Shown piece after piece: positions 1 to 9,272 of a DNA stretch of 64,000 nucleotides. Where the stretch lies: contig NZ_WPOO01000009.1 of the NCBI RefSeq assembly GCF_009755265.1, positions 1 to 64,000 on the forward strand, written 5' to 3'. The translations under genes and the position numbers were made by a program. The DNA comes from Adlercreutzia rubneri (GTDB lineage Bacteria; Actinomycetota; Coriobacteriia; Coriobacteriales; Eggerthellaceae). The notes under the pieces are model-generated. The model had not been told where the DNA came from, did no database searches, and saw nothing but the letters and a program-made list of their open reading frames with translations. Numbering within the stretch: the first letter of the stretch is position 1; the number at the start of each line of letters is the position of its first letter.

Positions 1-1
1 C

Positions 2-97
2 TACTCGACCGTCCGTCTAAAGGCCTTCCGGGAGGGCGGCAGGACCGTCTACGATACGATAGACAACCGCAGGAGGCGGTTGGGGCTGGCGGCGTAG
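2..97 (+). CDS. C-terminal end of an unidentified protein (runs off the left edge)
   Basis: An open frame from the window edge to a TAG at 95-97 encodes 31 residues, ending in a basic, soluble-looking tail (about VYDTIDNRRRRLGLAA). No start lies inside the window and no family could be recognised. It would be convergent with the helicase gene at 544-2754. It may be a chance open frame. Confidence 0.25.
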   Translation, partial: YSTVRLKAFREGGRTVYDTIDNRRRRLGLAA

Positions 98-337
98 GCC
101 GCTGTCCAAGTAACTGTCCGCACCCCCAGGACGCTGATAAGTGCAGATTTTGATACAAATTCTGACAACTCGGCGTCCGACCAATTTCGCATACTGGCTC
201 TTAGCGGATCCAAGCGCGTCGACCCGCCACAATATAACAAGCTTGGCCAACGCGTCCGTCTCTTCCCTAGAAAGAGCTGCGGCATCGCCTCATTCCAGGC
301 AAGTGCTGAGGCCGATTCTCCTGTACAAGCGGTACTA

Positions 338-380
338 GTTTTGTATAGTTACGTTTATTATAATCGTGACTATACAAAAC
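338..380. repeat. AT-rich near-perfect inverted repeat in an otherwise empty 446-base stretch
   Basis: Arms 338-353 and 365-380 match at 15 of 16 positions (core GTTTTGTATAGT), around an 11-base AT spacer. It is the only structure seen in 98-543, which lies between two apparent 3' ends and holds no convincing gene. The stem is too AT-rich for a classical terminator. The layout of long arms with a short central spacer resembles a recombinase crossover site or an operator. It could also be the remnant end of a mobile element. Confidence 0.6.
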
Positions 381-543
381 CCTTATCGGGAGCGCCGACA
401 AACAGCGGCTGTTCCTCTTCTCGAAAAGCGGCTTTACCGACGCCTGCCGAGCCGAAGCCGCCGCCTGCGGGTGCCGCCTCGTAGCGCTTGCAGATATGGG
501 GCTGGGGCAATAGAACCGATCCGCTTGGCCGCCCGCGCTTGGC

Positions 544-2754
544 CTAACGCAGCCGCTTCTCCCCCAGAAACGGGCTCGGTTCGTCGCGGTAGAGGACGGT
601 CAGGGCGTGCATGGCGCGGGTGACGGCCACGTAGAGCAGGTTGCGATCGGCCTCGGTGGCGTACTGGCGGCCGTCGGCGTCCAGCAGCACCGCCTCGTCG
701 AACTCGAGGCCCTTGGCTAGGCGCACCGAGCTGACGACGATACCGCCCGGGTAGGCGTCCGTTTCATCGGTGAGCAGCGTAAGGTCGTGATCGCGCGCAA
801 TGAGCTCAGCGTAGCGGGCGGCGAGGAAGTCCGATTTCGCGATGACTCCCAAGGTGCGCCGCCCCGAGGCACGCCACCGCTCGATGGCTTCGTCCACCGC
901 CGCGAGCACCCCCACGGTGTCGCCGCAGCGCGCAAAGCGCACCGCCTCCCCATGGCGCTGGACGGCGACGAGACCCGCAACGGGCATCACCCGGGCGGCC
1001 AGCTCGGTGATCTCGCTGGTCGAACGGTAACTCGTCATGAGCCGCACCACCCGCGCGCCCGGATAATGGGCCGCCACCGCCTCGGGCGCCGACACCGCAC
1101 GGCCGTCCACGAGCTGGTTCACATCCCCCAGGATAGTGCGATCGCAGCGGAACAGGCGGGAGATGGCCTCGTGCTGCACCGGCGTCAGATCCTGCATCTC
1201 ATCGATGACCAGATGGCGCACGGCAGAAGTGGGGGCGAATCCGTCGGGGCCCGCGAAGGCCAGGGCGCACAGCACGACGGGGAAGGCGTCCTCCCATTCC
1301 ACCACGCCCTTGGCCGGCGCCTTAAACAGGGCGCTCTGGCCCGTGTCGGCTAAAAAGCGCTTGTACAGCGCCAGCGGGTTCTTGGCCCGCATCATGCGCA
1401 GGAGCCGCCCGCGCAGCTCGCGGCGCGTCGGCATGGTGTGGACATAGCGGCCGAAGGTCTTGCCATGGGCCAACTCCAACGCGTCGCCGGCGATAAGGTC
1501 GAGGCGCTCATCGAAGGGCACCGGCGCGTAAGCCGCAAAGCGCTCGGCGAGCCAGGACGCCTCGGCCACGTCGCCCCCGACGGCCAAGTCGCGCGGCTCG
1601 AAGAGCTCCGATGCCGCCACCTTCCCATCGCCGGAGCCCTTCTCCCCCAGCTGAGCGCCGAGCCACGCCGTCAACGAGGCAGCGAACGCCTCGGTGCCCT
1701 TGGCGGCAGCACGGGCCGCCCGAACCGGGTCGGCCTCATCGGCAGCCGACACCGGGAGCGCCACTTTCGTGATCCCTTCCAAAAGGAGGGCCGCCAAGTC
1801 GTGCAGGCTCCACTGCCGCACTGGCTCCTCGCCCAGCTCCGGCAGCACCCCGGAAATGTAGTCGGAGAACACCCGGCTCGGCGAGAGGATGGCCACCGAC
1901 TGCGAGGTCAGCCGCTCTTTCTGGCGATACAACAGGTAGGCAACCCGGTGCAGCGCGATGGAAGTCTTGCCCGAGCCGGCCACGCCCTGAATGATAAGCG
2001 TGCCGGGCGCCTCATCGCGAATGACGGCGTTCTGCTCGCGCTGGATGGAGGAGACGATATCATGCATCTTCGCGTCAGACGTGCGCCCGAGAACCGTCGC
2101 GAGTACCTCGTCGCGCACGCTGGAGCTGGAGTCCACCGCGTAGCGCAGCTGCCCCTCCTCGATGGAGATCTGCCGCTTGAGCGCGAGCGTTCCCTCCCGG
2201 CGCCCGGCCGGTGCCTCGAAGGCGGCCGGCCCCGGCTCGAAGTCGTAGAACAGCGCGGCCACCGGGCTTCGCCAATCGGAGATGAGCGCCTGGTTCTCCC
2301 AGGTGAGGGCGAAGCGCCCGAGGTAGGTGATCTGGCGTGCGGCCGCCGTCTCGCCTTCGGCCGAACCGGCAGATGAGGACGCCCCTTCCTCGCCTTCGAC
2401 GAAATCGACCCGGGCGAAGTAGGGCGAATCGAGCAGCTTCTCCAACCGGCCTCGGGAGCGATGGGCCAAAGCGGCCTGGGCGTCCATGCGGTTCAGCTCA
2501 TAGGCAGAAAGATGCGCCTCCTCCGGCGCCAATTCGCCACGCGAGGCCGCCAGCTGCGCCCCCGCCTCGCGATGGCTCGCCTCCGTACGCTCGGCCAACC
2601 CGCGCGCTCGATCGACGGCCGCGCGCACCGCACCCAACACCTCGTCAAGGTGGGCTTGCTCTTCCGCTTCTATGCTAGGGGATCCTCCATCGGTGTCCGC
2701 ATCGGCATCTGCGTCTGCAGACCGAAGCAGGGCTTCGTCATGTTCCGCATCCAC
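544..2754 (-). CDS. helD: HelD-type superfamily 1 helicase (RNA polymerase recycling factor family)
   Basis: A 736-residue UvrD-like protein. The N-terminal 110 residues are acidic and helical, then comes a beta-rich segment with WRSPVAALFY (about 161-170), typical of HelD. Walker A is GVAGSGKTS (257-265). Later motifs include VIDEMQDLTP, TSYRST and the C-terminal LYVAVTRAMHALTVLY. HelD proteins bind RNA polymerase and use ATP to release it from stalled complexes; I infer this role from the family. The start is GTG, preceded by AAGGAG at 6-base spacing. It is monocistronic here and divergent from the hydrolase gene. The acidic run ADADADADTDGG near the N-terminus is low-complexity. A generic UvrD/Rep helicase is the alternative, but the WRSP segment and long N-arm favour HelD. 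Confidence 0.85.
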   Translation of the reverse strand: MDAEHDEALLRSADADADADTDGGSPSIEAEEQAHLDEVLGAVRAAVDRARGLAERTEASHREAGAQLAASRGELAPEEAHLSAYELNRMDAQAALAHRSRGRLEKLLDSPYFARVDFVEGEEGASSSAGSAEGETAAARQITYLGRFALTWENQALISDWRSPVAALFYDFEPGPAAFEAPAGRREGTLALKRQISIEEGQLRYAVDSSSSVRDEVLATVLGRTSDAKMHDIVSSIQREQNAVIRDEAPGTLIIQGVAGSGKTSIALHRVAYLLYRQKERLTSQSVAILSPSRVFSDYISGVLPELGEEPVRQWSLHDLAALLLEGITKVALPVSAADEADPVRAARAAAKGTEAFAASLTAWLGAQLGEKGSGDGKVAASELFEPRDLAVGGDVAEASWLAERFAAYAPVPFDERLDLIAGDALELAHGKTFGRYVHTMPTRRELRGRLLRMMRAKNPLALYKRFLADTGQSALFKAPAKGVVEWEDAFPVVLCALAFAGPDGFAPTSAVRHLVIDEMQDLTPVQHEAISRLFRCDRTILGDVNQLVDGRAVSAPEAVAAHYPGARVVRLMTSYRSTSEITELAARVMPVAGLVAVQRHGEAVRFARCGDTVGVLAAVDEAIERWRASGRRTLGVIAKSDFLAARYAELIARDHDLTLLTDETDAYPGGIVVSSVRLAKGLEFDEAVLLDADGRQYATEADRNLLYVAVTRAMHALTVLYRDEPSPFLGEKRLR

Positions 2755-2869
2755 AGCCTTCTCCTTCCTCGTCCAGATTTCGCGAAACGCGGACGGCTCG
2801 GCCCTCGCTGAGCCCCGTCCGGGAAACCTGAGAGGTCGAAGCCGTGAGATGCGCCGACGTCAAGGGGAA

Positions 2870-3042
2870 ACGCTATGCTAGCGGCCCCGCGCCTGAGCAC
2901 CAGTCGCCACCGCACCGACCTCCACAAAATTCGCGCAACTTCGCTTCCCATGCTAAGACGGTATGGCTGTAGCGAGTCGTTTACCGTTTGATGCCAAGGG
3001 GCAGCAGCCAGACGTCAGCAGGGACAACTTCCCTTAGCATGG
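2870..3042. promoter_or_regulatory. Divergent helD/hydrolase promoter region with repeated ATGCTA sites
   Basis: The 391 bases between the two divergent starts hold CCATGCTAAG at 2948-2957 and its exact complement CTTAGCATGG at 3033-3042. A further CTATGCTAG lies near 2872. No gene is visible. Repeated ATGCTA half-sites facing each other suggest an operator, but I could not place clear -35/-10 boxes. Confidence 0.3.
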
Positions 3043-3145
3043 AACTCAGCGTTTACGTGGCGTCAAAAGCGTCGCCGACTGCGGCGCCCGATGCCGCTGT
3101 CGACCGCGGCGCTCGACGCCGCCGACCCCGAGACAAGGAGCGCTC

Positions 3146-4162
3146 ATGCCCATGAACCCCGCCGTCCAAGCGGTCATCAAGGCCATCACGCGCCTGCAGC
3201 CCGACGTGGCCAATTCCTGGAACTCCCAGCGCAAGGTGGAGGACGCCGCCGGCAAACTCACCATTGCCGACCCGCGCTGCCGCATCGACAAGATCACCGC
3301 CACAGCCGACGACGGCTACGAGATTCCCTTGCGCGTGTTCACGCCCCTCGACATCGACTTCTCCCTGAAGCGGGGCCTACACGTGAACGAGGATCACCGC
3401 GGCACCATCCTGTACTTGCACGGCGGCGGCTGGGCCAACGGCGACGTGGAATTCTACAGCGACGCCTGCATGCGCACGGCGCTGAAGCTCGAGCGCCGCG
3501 TCATCGCCGTCGACTACCGGCGCAGCCCCGAGCACCGCTTCCCCACCGCGCTTGAGGACTGCTACGCCGTGGCGCGGCAGCTGTTCGCCGGCACGCTTAT
3601 CCGCGACGCCGATCCCGGGCGCATCGTGCTCATGGGCGACTCGGCCGGCGGCAACCTCACGGCGGCCGTGAGCCTTCTCGCCCGCGAGCGCGGCGACTTC
3701 CGCCCGCGCACCCAGATCCTCTTGTACCCGCTCGTGTACAACGACCACTCCGAAACGACGCTGTTCGATTCCGTGCGCGACAACGGCGAGGACTACATTC
3801 TCACCCGCCAGGCCATCGTCGACTACATCGAACTGTACCTGCGCACGCCCGCCGATTTCCACGACTCCCGCTTCGCACCGCTCATCGCGACGTCGCTGGC
3901 CGACCTGCCCCGCACGCTCGTCATCACCGCCGAGTACGACCCTTTGCGCGACGAGGGCGAGGCTTTCGCTGCGCGCCTGGATGCGGAGGGCAACGAAGTG
4001 GCCTGCTTCCGCATGAACGACGGCGTCCACGGCTACTTTTTGTACCCCTCCGTGCTCTCGCTCGTGCGCGACACCTACCGCCTCATCGCGCACTTCCTCG
4101 ATGGCGACCCGCTCCCGAAACCCGGTGACCGGCCATGGCTGACGCTTCTTGGTACCGACTAG
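3146..4162 (+). CDS. Alpha/beta hydrolase, hormone-sensitive-lipase-like esterase
   Basis: 338 residues. The oxyanion-hole motif HGGGW and the nucleophile motif GDSAGG (the Ser is the nucleophile) are both present. The Asp of the triad is expected in the EYDPLRDEG segment and the His in DGVHGYF near the C-terminus. All are hallmarks of the HSL family of carboxylesterases, which cleave short or medium acyl esters in the cytoplasm. AAGGAG lies 5 bases before the ATG. The 3' end overlaps the next gene by 28 bases, so the two are probably translationally coupled. Pairing with an acyltransferase suggests they act on the same ester or lipid, but no substrate can be read from sequence. Confidence 0.85.
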   Translation: MPMNPAVQAVIKAITRLQPDVANSWNSQRKVEDAAGKLTIADPRCRIDKITATADDGYEIPLRVFTPLDIDFSLKRGLHVNEDHRGTILYLHGGGWANGDVEFYSDACMRTALKLERRVIAVDYRRSPEHRFPTALEDCYAVARQLFAGTLIRDADPGRIVLMGDSAGGNLTAAVSLLARERGDFRPRTQILLYPLVYNDHSETTLFDSVRDNGEDYILTRQAIVDYIELYLRTPADFHDSRFAPLIATSLADLPRTLVITAEYDPLRDEGEAFAARLDAEGNEVACFRMNDGVHGYFLYPSVLSLVRDTYRLIAHFLDGDPLPKPGDRPWLTLLGTD

Positions 4163-5994
4163 ACAACGTCGGCAAGTTCTACGCCGCCCAGGCGGGAAGC
4201 CCGAACCAGACCATCTTCCGCTTGGCGGCCACCATGGTCGACGAGGTGGACGCGCAGGCGCTGCAGCGCGCGCTGGACGCCACCGTGGCGCAGTTCCCCG
4301 GCTTCAATGTATCGCTGCGATCCGGCATGTTCTGGCATTACTTGGAACCGTCCGGCACCGCGCCGCGCGTGACTCCCGAGAACCTGCCCATCTGCTACGG
4401 CCTGCATGCCGGGCCCCAAAGCGTGCTCTTCCGCGTGAGCTACTATCGCCGGCGCATCAACGTCGAAGTGTCCCACATGATCTCCGACGGGCGCGGGGCC
4501 CTGGAGTTCCTAAAAGCGCTGCTCGGCGCTTACGTGGCCGAGCGCTACGGGTTGCCCGAAGCCGCCGCCTGCGCTTATGCGGGCACCGAGGCGCAGAAGA
4601 CCGAGGACAGCTTCACGACCAACTACGACCGCTCCGCGGCGGGAAAGGCGAAAAAGCCGCGCGTCTTCCATCTGACGGGCCTGAAGACCGACGCCGACCC
4701 GCTTTACCTGGAATACCACCTATCGGCCAGCGCCGTGCATGCCGCCGCCAAAGACGCCGGAGTCAGCGTCACCTCCTACCTCATCGCGGCGGTCATCTGC
4801 GCCGTGCGCGCCACGATGACCGCCCGCGACCGGCGCCGGGCCATCCACCTGGACGTCCCCGTCGACCTGCGCAGCCTCTTCGGCTCGGCCACCCTGCGCA
4901 ACTTCTTCGGGCTCGCTTTCGTCTCCTACGCTCCCGGCGCCGCCAATGCCTCGGTGGCCGAGGTGGCCGTCGAAGTGCAGCGCCAGCTGACCGCCGGATG
5001 CGAGCCCGCATCCCTGAAGCGCCGTATGATGGCCATGATCAAGCTGGAGAAGAACCCACTTCTGCGCGCGGCGCCCCTCATCGTGAAGGATGCGGCGCTG
5101 GCCGTCGCCGACGCGCGCGCCGCCCGCGAGGTCACCACTACCGTCTCGAGCCTCGGCCGCGTGGCGCTGGACGAATGCACGGCCCCCTACGTGGAAGGCA
5201 TCAGCGCGCTCACGTCCACCTCCGGCCTCAACTTCATCGTGTGCACCTACGGCGACGATCTATCCATCGGCATCTCCAGCCGCTTCCTCGGCCAGAAGGT
5301 GACCCGCGCCCTGGCAGAGGTTTTGGAAGACGAGGGGATGCGCGGATATCTGAACGCAAACCGCGACGCGCCGGCGTTCCACCGCCCCGGTCCGCTGGCG
5401 GCCGCCCGCAAGGCGGCTCCCGTGCCATCGGTGTTCCCGCCGAACTCCTTCGAGCGCAAGAGCACCCGCGTCCGCACGGTTCTGGCGGTGCTCACCCTTA
5501 TCTGCATCGCACTTATCGCGCTTTTGGGCGGCACTGCGGGCGGCAGCGCGCTGGCCGTGGGGGCGCCGTGTGCGGCCGTGGCCCTGAACTGGCTGTTCGT
5601 GCGGAACATGATCGTGCACGCCCCCGACTTCATCCGCGTGGTTGAGCGCTACTTCCTCGTGCTTTTGGCCGTGGCGGGGCTGTGGTTCGCATCCACGGGA
5701 AACCTCATCGTCACCACCTACGTGGTGCCGGGCCTGTGCATGCTGGCCCTCGCGTTCAACGCGGTGCTCCTCATCGCCTTCCGCGGACCGTTTGTCACCG
5801 GATACGCGAAGTACCTCATCTACGAGGTGCTGCTCGGGCTCGTTCCCCTGGCGCTTCTGGCCGCCGGCCTCATCACCTGGCCGCCCTTGGCCATAGCCGC
5901 CGGCGCAGCCGCCGCGGCCCTGCTGGCCATCCTGCTCCTGGTCGGCCGCAAGCAACTGGCCGCCGAAGCCCGCAAGCTGTTCTCGCTGCGGTAG
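4135..5994 (+). CDS. Condensation-fold acyltransferase with C-terminal membrane domain (DUF6320-like)
   Basis: 619 residues. The first ~420 resemble alcohol acetyltransferase/NRPS-condensation folds. HMISDGRG occupies the place of the HHxxxDG catalytic motif, with one His retained, and a later segment (VPVDLRSLFGSATLRNFFG) matches the conserved second half of the fold. After about residue 440 there are some six hydrophobic segments, for example around LTLICIALIALLGG and the stretch before the final RKQLAAEARK. The domain order suggests a membrane-tethered enzyme that transfers acyl groups to an alcohol or lipid head group. It overlaps the hydrolase upstream. I recall such proteins being catalogued with DUF6320, but the substrate is unknown. 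Confidence 0.7.
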   Translation: MADASWYRLDNVGKFYAAQAGSPNQTIFRLAATMVDEVDAQALQRALDATVAQFPGFNVSLRSGMFWHYLEPSGTAPRVTPENLPICYGLHAGPQSVLFRVSYYRRRINVEVSHMISDGRGALEFLKALLGAYVAERYGLPEAAACAYAGTEAQKTEDSFTTNYDRSAAGKAKKPRVFHLTGLKTDADPLYLEYHLSASAVHAAAKDAGVSVTSYLIAAVICAVRATMTARDRRRAIHLDVPVDLRSLFGSATLRNFFGLAFVSYAPGAANASVAEVAVEVQRQLTAGCEPASLKRRMMAMIKLEKNPLLRAAPLIVKDAALAVADARAAREVTTTVSSLGRVALDECTAPYVEGISALTSTSGLNFIVCTYGDDLSIGISSRFLGQKVTRALAEVLEDEGMRGYLNANRDAPAFHRPGPLAAARKAAPVPSVFPPNSFERKSTRVRTVLAVLTLICIALIALLGGTAGGSALAVGAPCAAVALNWLFVRNMIVHAPDFIRVVERYFLVLLAVAGLWFASTGNLIVTTYVVPGLCMLALAFNAVLLIAFRGPFVTGYAKYLIYEVLLGLVPLALLAAGLITWPPLAIAAGAAAAALLAILLLVGRKQLAAEARKLFSLR

Positions 5995-6012
5995 GCCACC
6001 TGTCTCCAGTCC

Positions 6013-6780
6013 CTACCCCACCACTGCCAGCACGATGGCGGCGGCCAGCACCGCCACGCACACGGCCAGGGCCACGAAGTCCTCGGCATGCAGCGGGTAG
6101 TCCTTGTAGCCGCTCGTGCGCGTGCGCAGGTTGAAGCCGCGCACCTCGGCGGCGATGGCGGCGGAGTTCGTCTTGCGCACCGAGCTCACCAGAAGCGGCA
6201 CGCACAGAGGAATCATGAGCCGCACCTTCTTCGCAAAAGAGCCGTCGAATTCCACGCCGCGGGCTGTCTGGGCCTCCATGATGCCGGCCATGTCGTTCAT
6301 GAACACGGGAATGAAGTGCACCGTGCTCGTGAAGGTGAACGCGTACTTGTAGGGCACGTGCAGCTGCTTGACGGCCGCGTTTGTCAGGTCGTTCATCTTC
6401 GTGACGTAGAACACGAGGAACAAAGGTATCGCCGCCGCCATGAGGCGCACGACGACCGTGAGCGCCGCCAGCAGGCTGCCGGTGCCGATGTACCCCCAGG
6501 GCAGCGGCACGAGCGGCATGCCGTGGGGCGTCGTGAGCAGGATGACCACGGCCAGAATGAGCGAGAACGCGAACACCGCCTTGCAGAGGCCGGCCGTCTC
6601 GCGACCCAGCCCGCACGAAGCGGCCATGACGAGCGCGGCGGCCAGAAGGATCAGCAGAAACACCAGGTTGCTCGTCACGAAGCAGGCGATGGCGATGAGC
6701 ACCGCGCCGATGAGCTTCACACAGGGGTTCATACGGTGCAGAAAGCTCTCCCCCGGCACATATTCCAGAAACTTGGCCAT
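6013..6780 (-). CDS. ecfT: ECF transporter transmembrane component (EcfT, CbiQ-like)
   Basis: 255 residues with about six membrane segments and the coupling-helix motif AAEVRGFNLRT near residues 212-222, which carries the A-R-G signature of EcfT. It is the last gene of a four-gene operon (S component, two ATPases, T component). It overlaps the upstream ATPase by one base. EcfT couples ATP hydrolysis in the EcfA pair to toppling of the substrate-binding S component. As the four genes share one T-box leader, this is probably a dedicated (group I) transporter rather than a shared energizing module. Confidence 0.85.
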   Translation of the reverse strand: MAKFLEYVPGESFLHRMNPCVKLIGAVLIAIACFVTSNLVFLLILLAAALVMAASCGLGRETAGLCKAVFAFSLILAVVILLTTPHGMPLVPLPWGYIGTGSLLAALTVVVRLMAAAIPLFLVFYVTKMNDLTNAAVKQLHVPYKYAFTFTSTVHFIPVFMNDMAGIMEAQTARGVEFDGSFAKKVRLMIPLCVPLLVSSVRKTNSAAIAAEVRGFNLRTRTSGYKDYPLHAEDFVALAVCVAVLAAAIVLAVVG

Positions 6781-7634
6781 TAGTCGATCGCCTCCACTTC
6801 CACGTCTTCGACCTCCCTATCGCATGCCTGGGCCACCGCCGTCACCATTTGGGCCACGGTGTTCGCCTCGGCCACAGCCGCGGGACAGGCCGCCTCGCGC
6901 CCGAGAATGAGCGACACCTCGGTCACCTGAGGCGGCAGGATGTGCGCCTCCTTCAGCACGCGCCCGTCGCGCAGCACCTCGAAGGTGGGGCCGTCGGCCA
7001 CCACCCGTCCAGCGGTCATGGCGATGACGCGGCGGGCGAAGTCCCCCACCACTTCCATGTCGTGGCAGACCATGATGACCGTGGTGCCGTTCTCGTTCAG
7101 CTCGCGCACCACATCCATCACCTTCACGCACTCGCGAAAGTCGAGACCGGTGGTCGGCTCGTCCAGGATGATGGTGGGCGGCGCCAGCACGATGATGGAG
7201 GCCAGCGCGAGCAGCTGCCGCGTGCCGCGGTTCAGCAGGTAGGGCTCGGCATCCGCGTCGAAGCCGAAGCGCTCGATCATGGCGTCCACCCGCGCCTCCG
7301 CTTCCGACCCCTCCTCGCCGAGCGCTTTGAACCCGAACATAAGCTCCTCGCGCACGGTGTTGCAGCAAATTTGCCGATCGGGGTTCTGGAAGAGAAAGCC
7401 GATGCGCCGGGCCAATTCGCTCGTCTTCAGGGAGGTCGTGGGCACGCCGTCGATGAGCACCTCGCCGGAGGTGGGCTTCAAAAGCCCGTTCACGAGTCGC
7501 ATCGTGGTGGATTTCCCCGCTCCGTTGGTGCCGACGAAGGCCACGAAGTCGCCGTTGTTCACCGTGAAGCTCACGTCGTTCAGCACGGCCAGCTCGCCGT
7601 CGTAGGACGCCGACACGTTCTTGAACTCGATCAT
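6780..7634 (-). CDS. ECF transporter ATPase with degenerate signature motif
   Basis: 284 residues. Walker A is GTNGAGKST, the Q-loop lies at FLFQNPDRQI, and Walker B/D-loop is IILDEPTTGLD. The ABC signature expected as LSGGQ reads LNRGTRQ, a clear departure. In a heterodimeric EcfA pair one composite site can be degenerate, so this may be the non-hydrolytic half. A C-terminal extension of about 70 residues follows the switch His (VCHDME). Overlaps its partner ATPase by 4 bases. Confidence 0.85.
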   Translation of the reverse strand: MIEFKNVSASYDGELAVLNDVSFTVNNGDFVAFVGTNGAGKSTTMRLVNGLLKPTSGEVLIDGVPTTSLKTSELARRIGFLFQNPDRQICCNTVREELMFGFKALGEEGSEAEARVDAMIERFGFDADAEPYLLNRGTRQLLALASIIVLAPPTIILDEPTTGLDFRECVKVMDVVRELNENGTTVIMVCHDMEVVGDFARRVIAMTAGRVVADGPTFEVLRDGRVLKEAHILPPQVTEVSLILGREAACPAAVAEANTVAQMVTAVAQACDREVEDVEVEAID

Positions 7635-8470
7635 GCGAGAACCTCCTTCAGCGCCGCCGCGGCCCCGGCCACGTTGCGCACCGTGGGGCCGGCGTACAGG
7701 CCCTGGGCGGAAAGCGCGTTCATGAGCGTCGTCGAGCGCGGCACGTTCACGCCGAGCGCCAGCAGCTCCTCGGAGTGGGCCAGCACCGCGTCCGGCGTAT
7801 CGGCGAAGCGGATGCGGCCCTCGTCCACGATGACGAGCATGTCAGCGTAGTCGGATAGAAGCGCGATCTTCTGCTCCACCACGACGACCGTGGTGCCGTG
7901 TTCCCGGGCGTAGCGGGCCAGCAGATCGAACACCGTCACCGACGAGGCCGGGTCCAGCTCGGCGGTAGGCTCGTCCAGCACGAGCACCTTGGGGTGCAGC
8001 GCCAGCACCGAGGCCACGGCCACCTTCTGCTTCTGGCCGCCGGACAGGCTGTCGATGGTGCGGTCGCGCAGATCCGCGATGCCCATGGAGGCGAGCGCCT
8101 CGTCCACCCGCGCGGGAATCTCCTCGCGCGGCACGGCGAAGTTCTCCAGGCCGTAGAGGATCTCGTCTTCCACCACGGTGGACACCATCTGGGAGTCGAT
8201 GTCCTGGCACACGCTGCCCACCAGTCGCGACAGGTCGGTCAGCGAGGTGTCCACGGTATCGCACCCTTCCACCGTGACCGAGCCGTAGAAGTCGCCCGGA
8301 TAGCAATGCGGGATGATGCCGTTGATGGCGTAGGTGAGGGTGGACTTCCCGCTGCCCGCCGCCCCAGTGATGCCGACGAAGCAGCCGTCGGGAATGGAAA
8401 GCGTGATGTCGCGCACCACGGGCTCGGCCCCTTCCCGGTACCGAAAACTGAACTCGTTGAACTCGATCAT
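7631..8470 (-). CDS. ECF transporter ATPase (canonical half)
   Basis: 279 residues with full ABC motifs: Walker A GAAGSGKSTL, Q-loop VCQDIDSQM, signature LSGGQKQKVA, Walker B VLVLDEPTAELDP. It is therefore the canonical partner of the neighbouring ATPase, whose signature is degenerate. Start ATG at 8470 follows an AAAGG-type ribosome site. The 33-base gap to the S-component gene and the 4-base overlap downstream put it in the same T-box-controlled operon. Confidence 0.87.
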   Translation of the reverse strand: MIEFNEFSFRYREGAEPVVRDITLSIPDGCFVGITGAAGSGKSTLTYAINGIIPHCYPGDFYGSVTVEGCDTVDTSLTDLSRLVGSVCQDIDSQMVSTVVEDEILYGLENFAVPREEIPARVDEALASMGIADLRDRTIDSLSGGQKQKVAVASVLALHPKVLVLDEPTAELDPASSVTVFDLLARYAREHGTTVVVVEQKIALLSDYADMLVIVDEGRIRFADTPDAVLAHSEELLALGVNVPRSTTLMNALSAQGLYAGPTVRNVAGAAAALKEVLA

Positions 8471-8503
8471 GATGACCTTTCTTGCTCGTGCCGGACCAGC
8501 AGT

Positions 8504-9112
8504 TTAACGCTTCAGCACCTTCTTCAGGGGCGTCGCCAGCACCTCGACGAAGATGCAGTTGAAGGTGGCGGTGCCCAGCACGATGGCCACGTAGGCCGCC
8601 ATGGCCACGGCGAAGTCGCCGCCCACGGACACGACGTTGATGTAGACGGACAGCGCCGCGAAGGTGAAGCCGGACACGCAGGTGGAGATGAACGTGTTCA
8701 CGAGCGGGTTCACGTCCAGCTTGCCGATCTTCATGGGCACGTGGATGAGCAGCCCGCAGGCGAGCGCACCCAAAAGCTCCGAGGGAATGTTGAGCAGCGG
8801 CGTGGCGTTCAGCATCGGAATCTGGCACACAAGGCCTGCGATGAGCCCGATGACGAGCGACTGGGCCACGTTCGGTCGGATGATGATAATGGCCAGGCAG
8901 TAGGCGGCGATAATGAAGTTCGGCTTCATGCCGAAGGAGGCGAGCAGGCTGCCCACCGTGAGCTTCAGCACGGCACCGGCGGCCAGAAGCACGGCCACCA
9001 AGATGAGATCCTGGATGGCCAGTCCCTTCTTCTCAGCCGCAGCCACGGTGCGCTTGGCGCCGGCGGCGGGGGTTGCGGTTTCAGCGTCGGCGGTCATACG
9101 GAGTTCTGCCAT
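8504..9112 (-). CDS. ECF transporter substrate-binding S component, probably for tryptophan or a related compound
   Basis: 202 residues from the ATG at 9112, which I chose because GAAAGGA sits at good spacing; the longer frame to 9238 would translate leader RNA. After an Ala/Thr-rich cytoplasmic N-terminus of about 30 residues there are five to six hydrophobic helices. A charged C-terminus (LKKVLKR) follows. Size and topology fit ECF S components. Substrate specificity is not readable from the protein, but the T-box leader with a UGG specifier points to regulation by uncharged tRNA-Trp, hence tryptophan or a precursor. Confidence 0.75.
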   Translation of the reverse strand: MAELRMTADAETATPAAGAKRTVAAAEKKGLAIQDLILVAVLLAAGAVLKLTVGSLLASFGMKPNFIIAAYCLAIIIIRPNVAQSLVIGLIAGLVCQIPMLNATPLLNIPSELLGALACGLLIHVPMKIGKLDVNPLVNTFISTCVSGFTFAALSVYINVVSVGGDFAVAMAAYVAIVLGTATFNCIFVEVLATPLKKVLKR

Positions 9113-9235
9113 GTCGATCAGTCCTTTCTCGGGCGGTTTCCCCACCGCCCCTCGTGCCCGCTTCTTACGGGCCTTCCAATTCGTAGCAATTGCTCCTTCG
9201 CCGACGCCTTTCGAGAGGTTCCCGGCCGACCCCAA

Positions 9236-9272
9236 CAAAAAAGGATCTGTCCTTCGCTTAAAGGACAGATCC
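9236..9272 (-). terminator. Intrinsic terminator of the T-box leader
   Basis: A perfect 12-bp stem (9243-9254 with 9261-9272), a 6-base loop and a run of U on the minus-strand transcript. The upstream T-box sequence sits immediately before it, as expected for a terminator/antiterminator switch. Confidence 0.9.

Noticed and set aside
366..623. 85-residue Arg-rich frame on the + strand
   Set aside because: Overlaps the 3' end of the helicase gene and has no ribosome site or recognisable motif.
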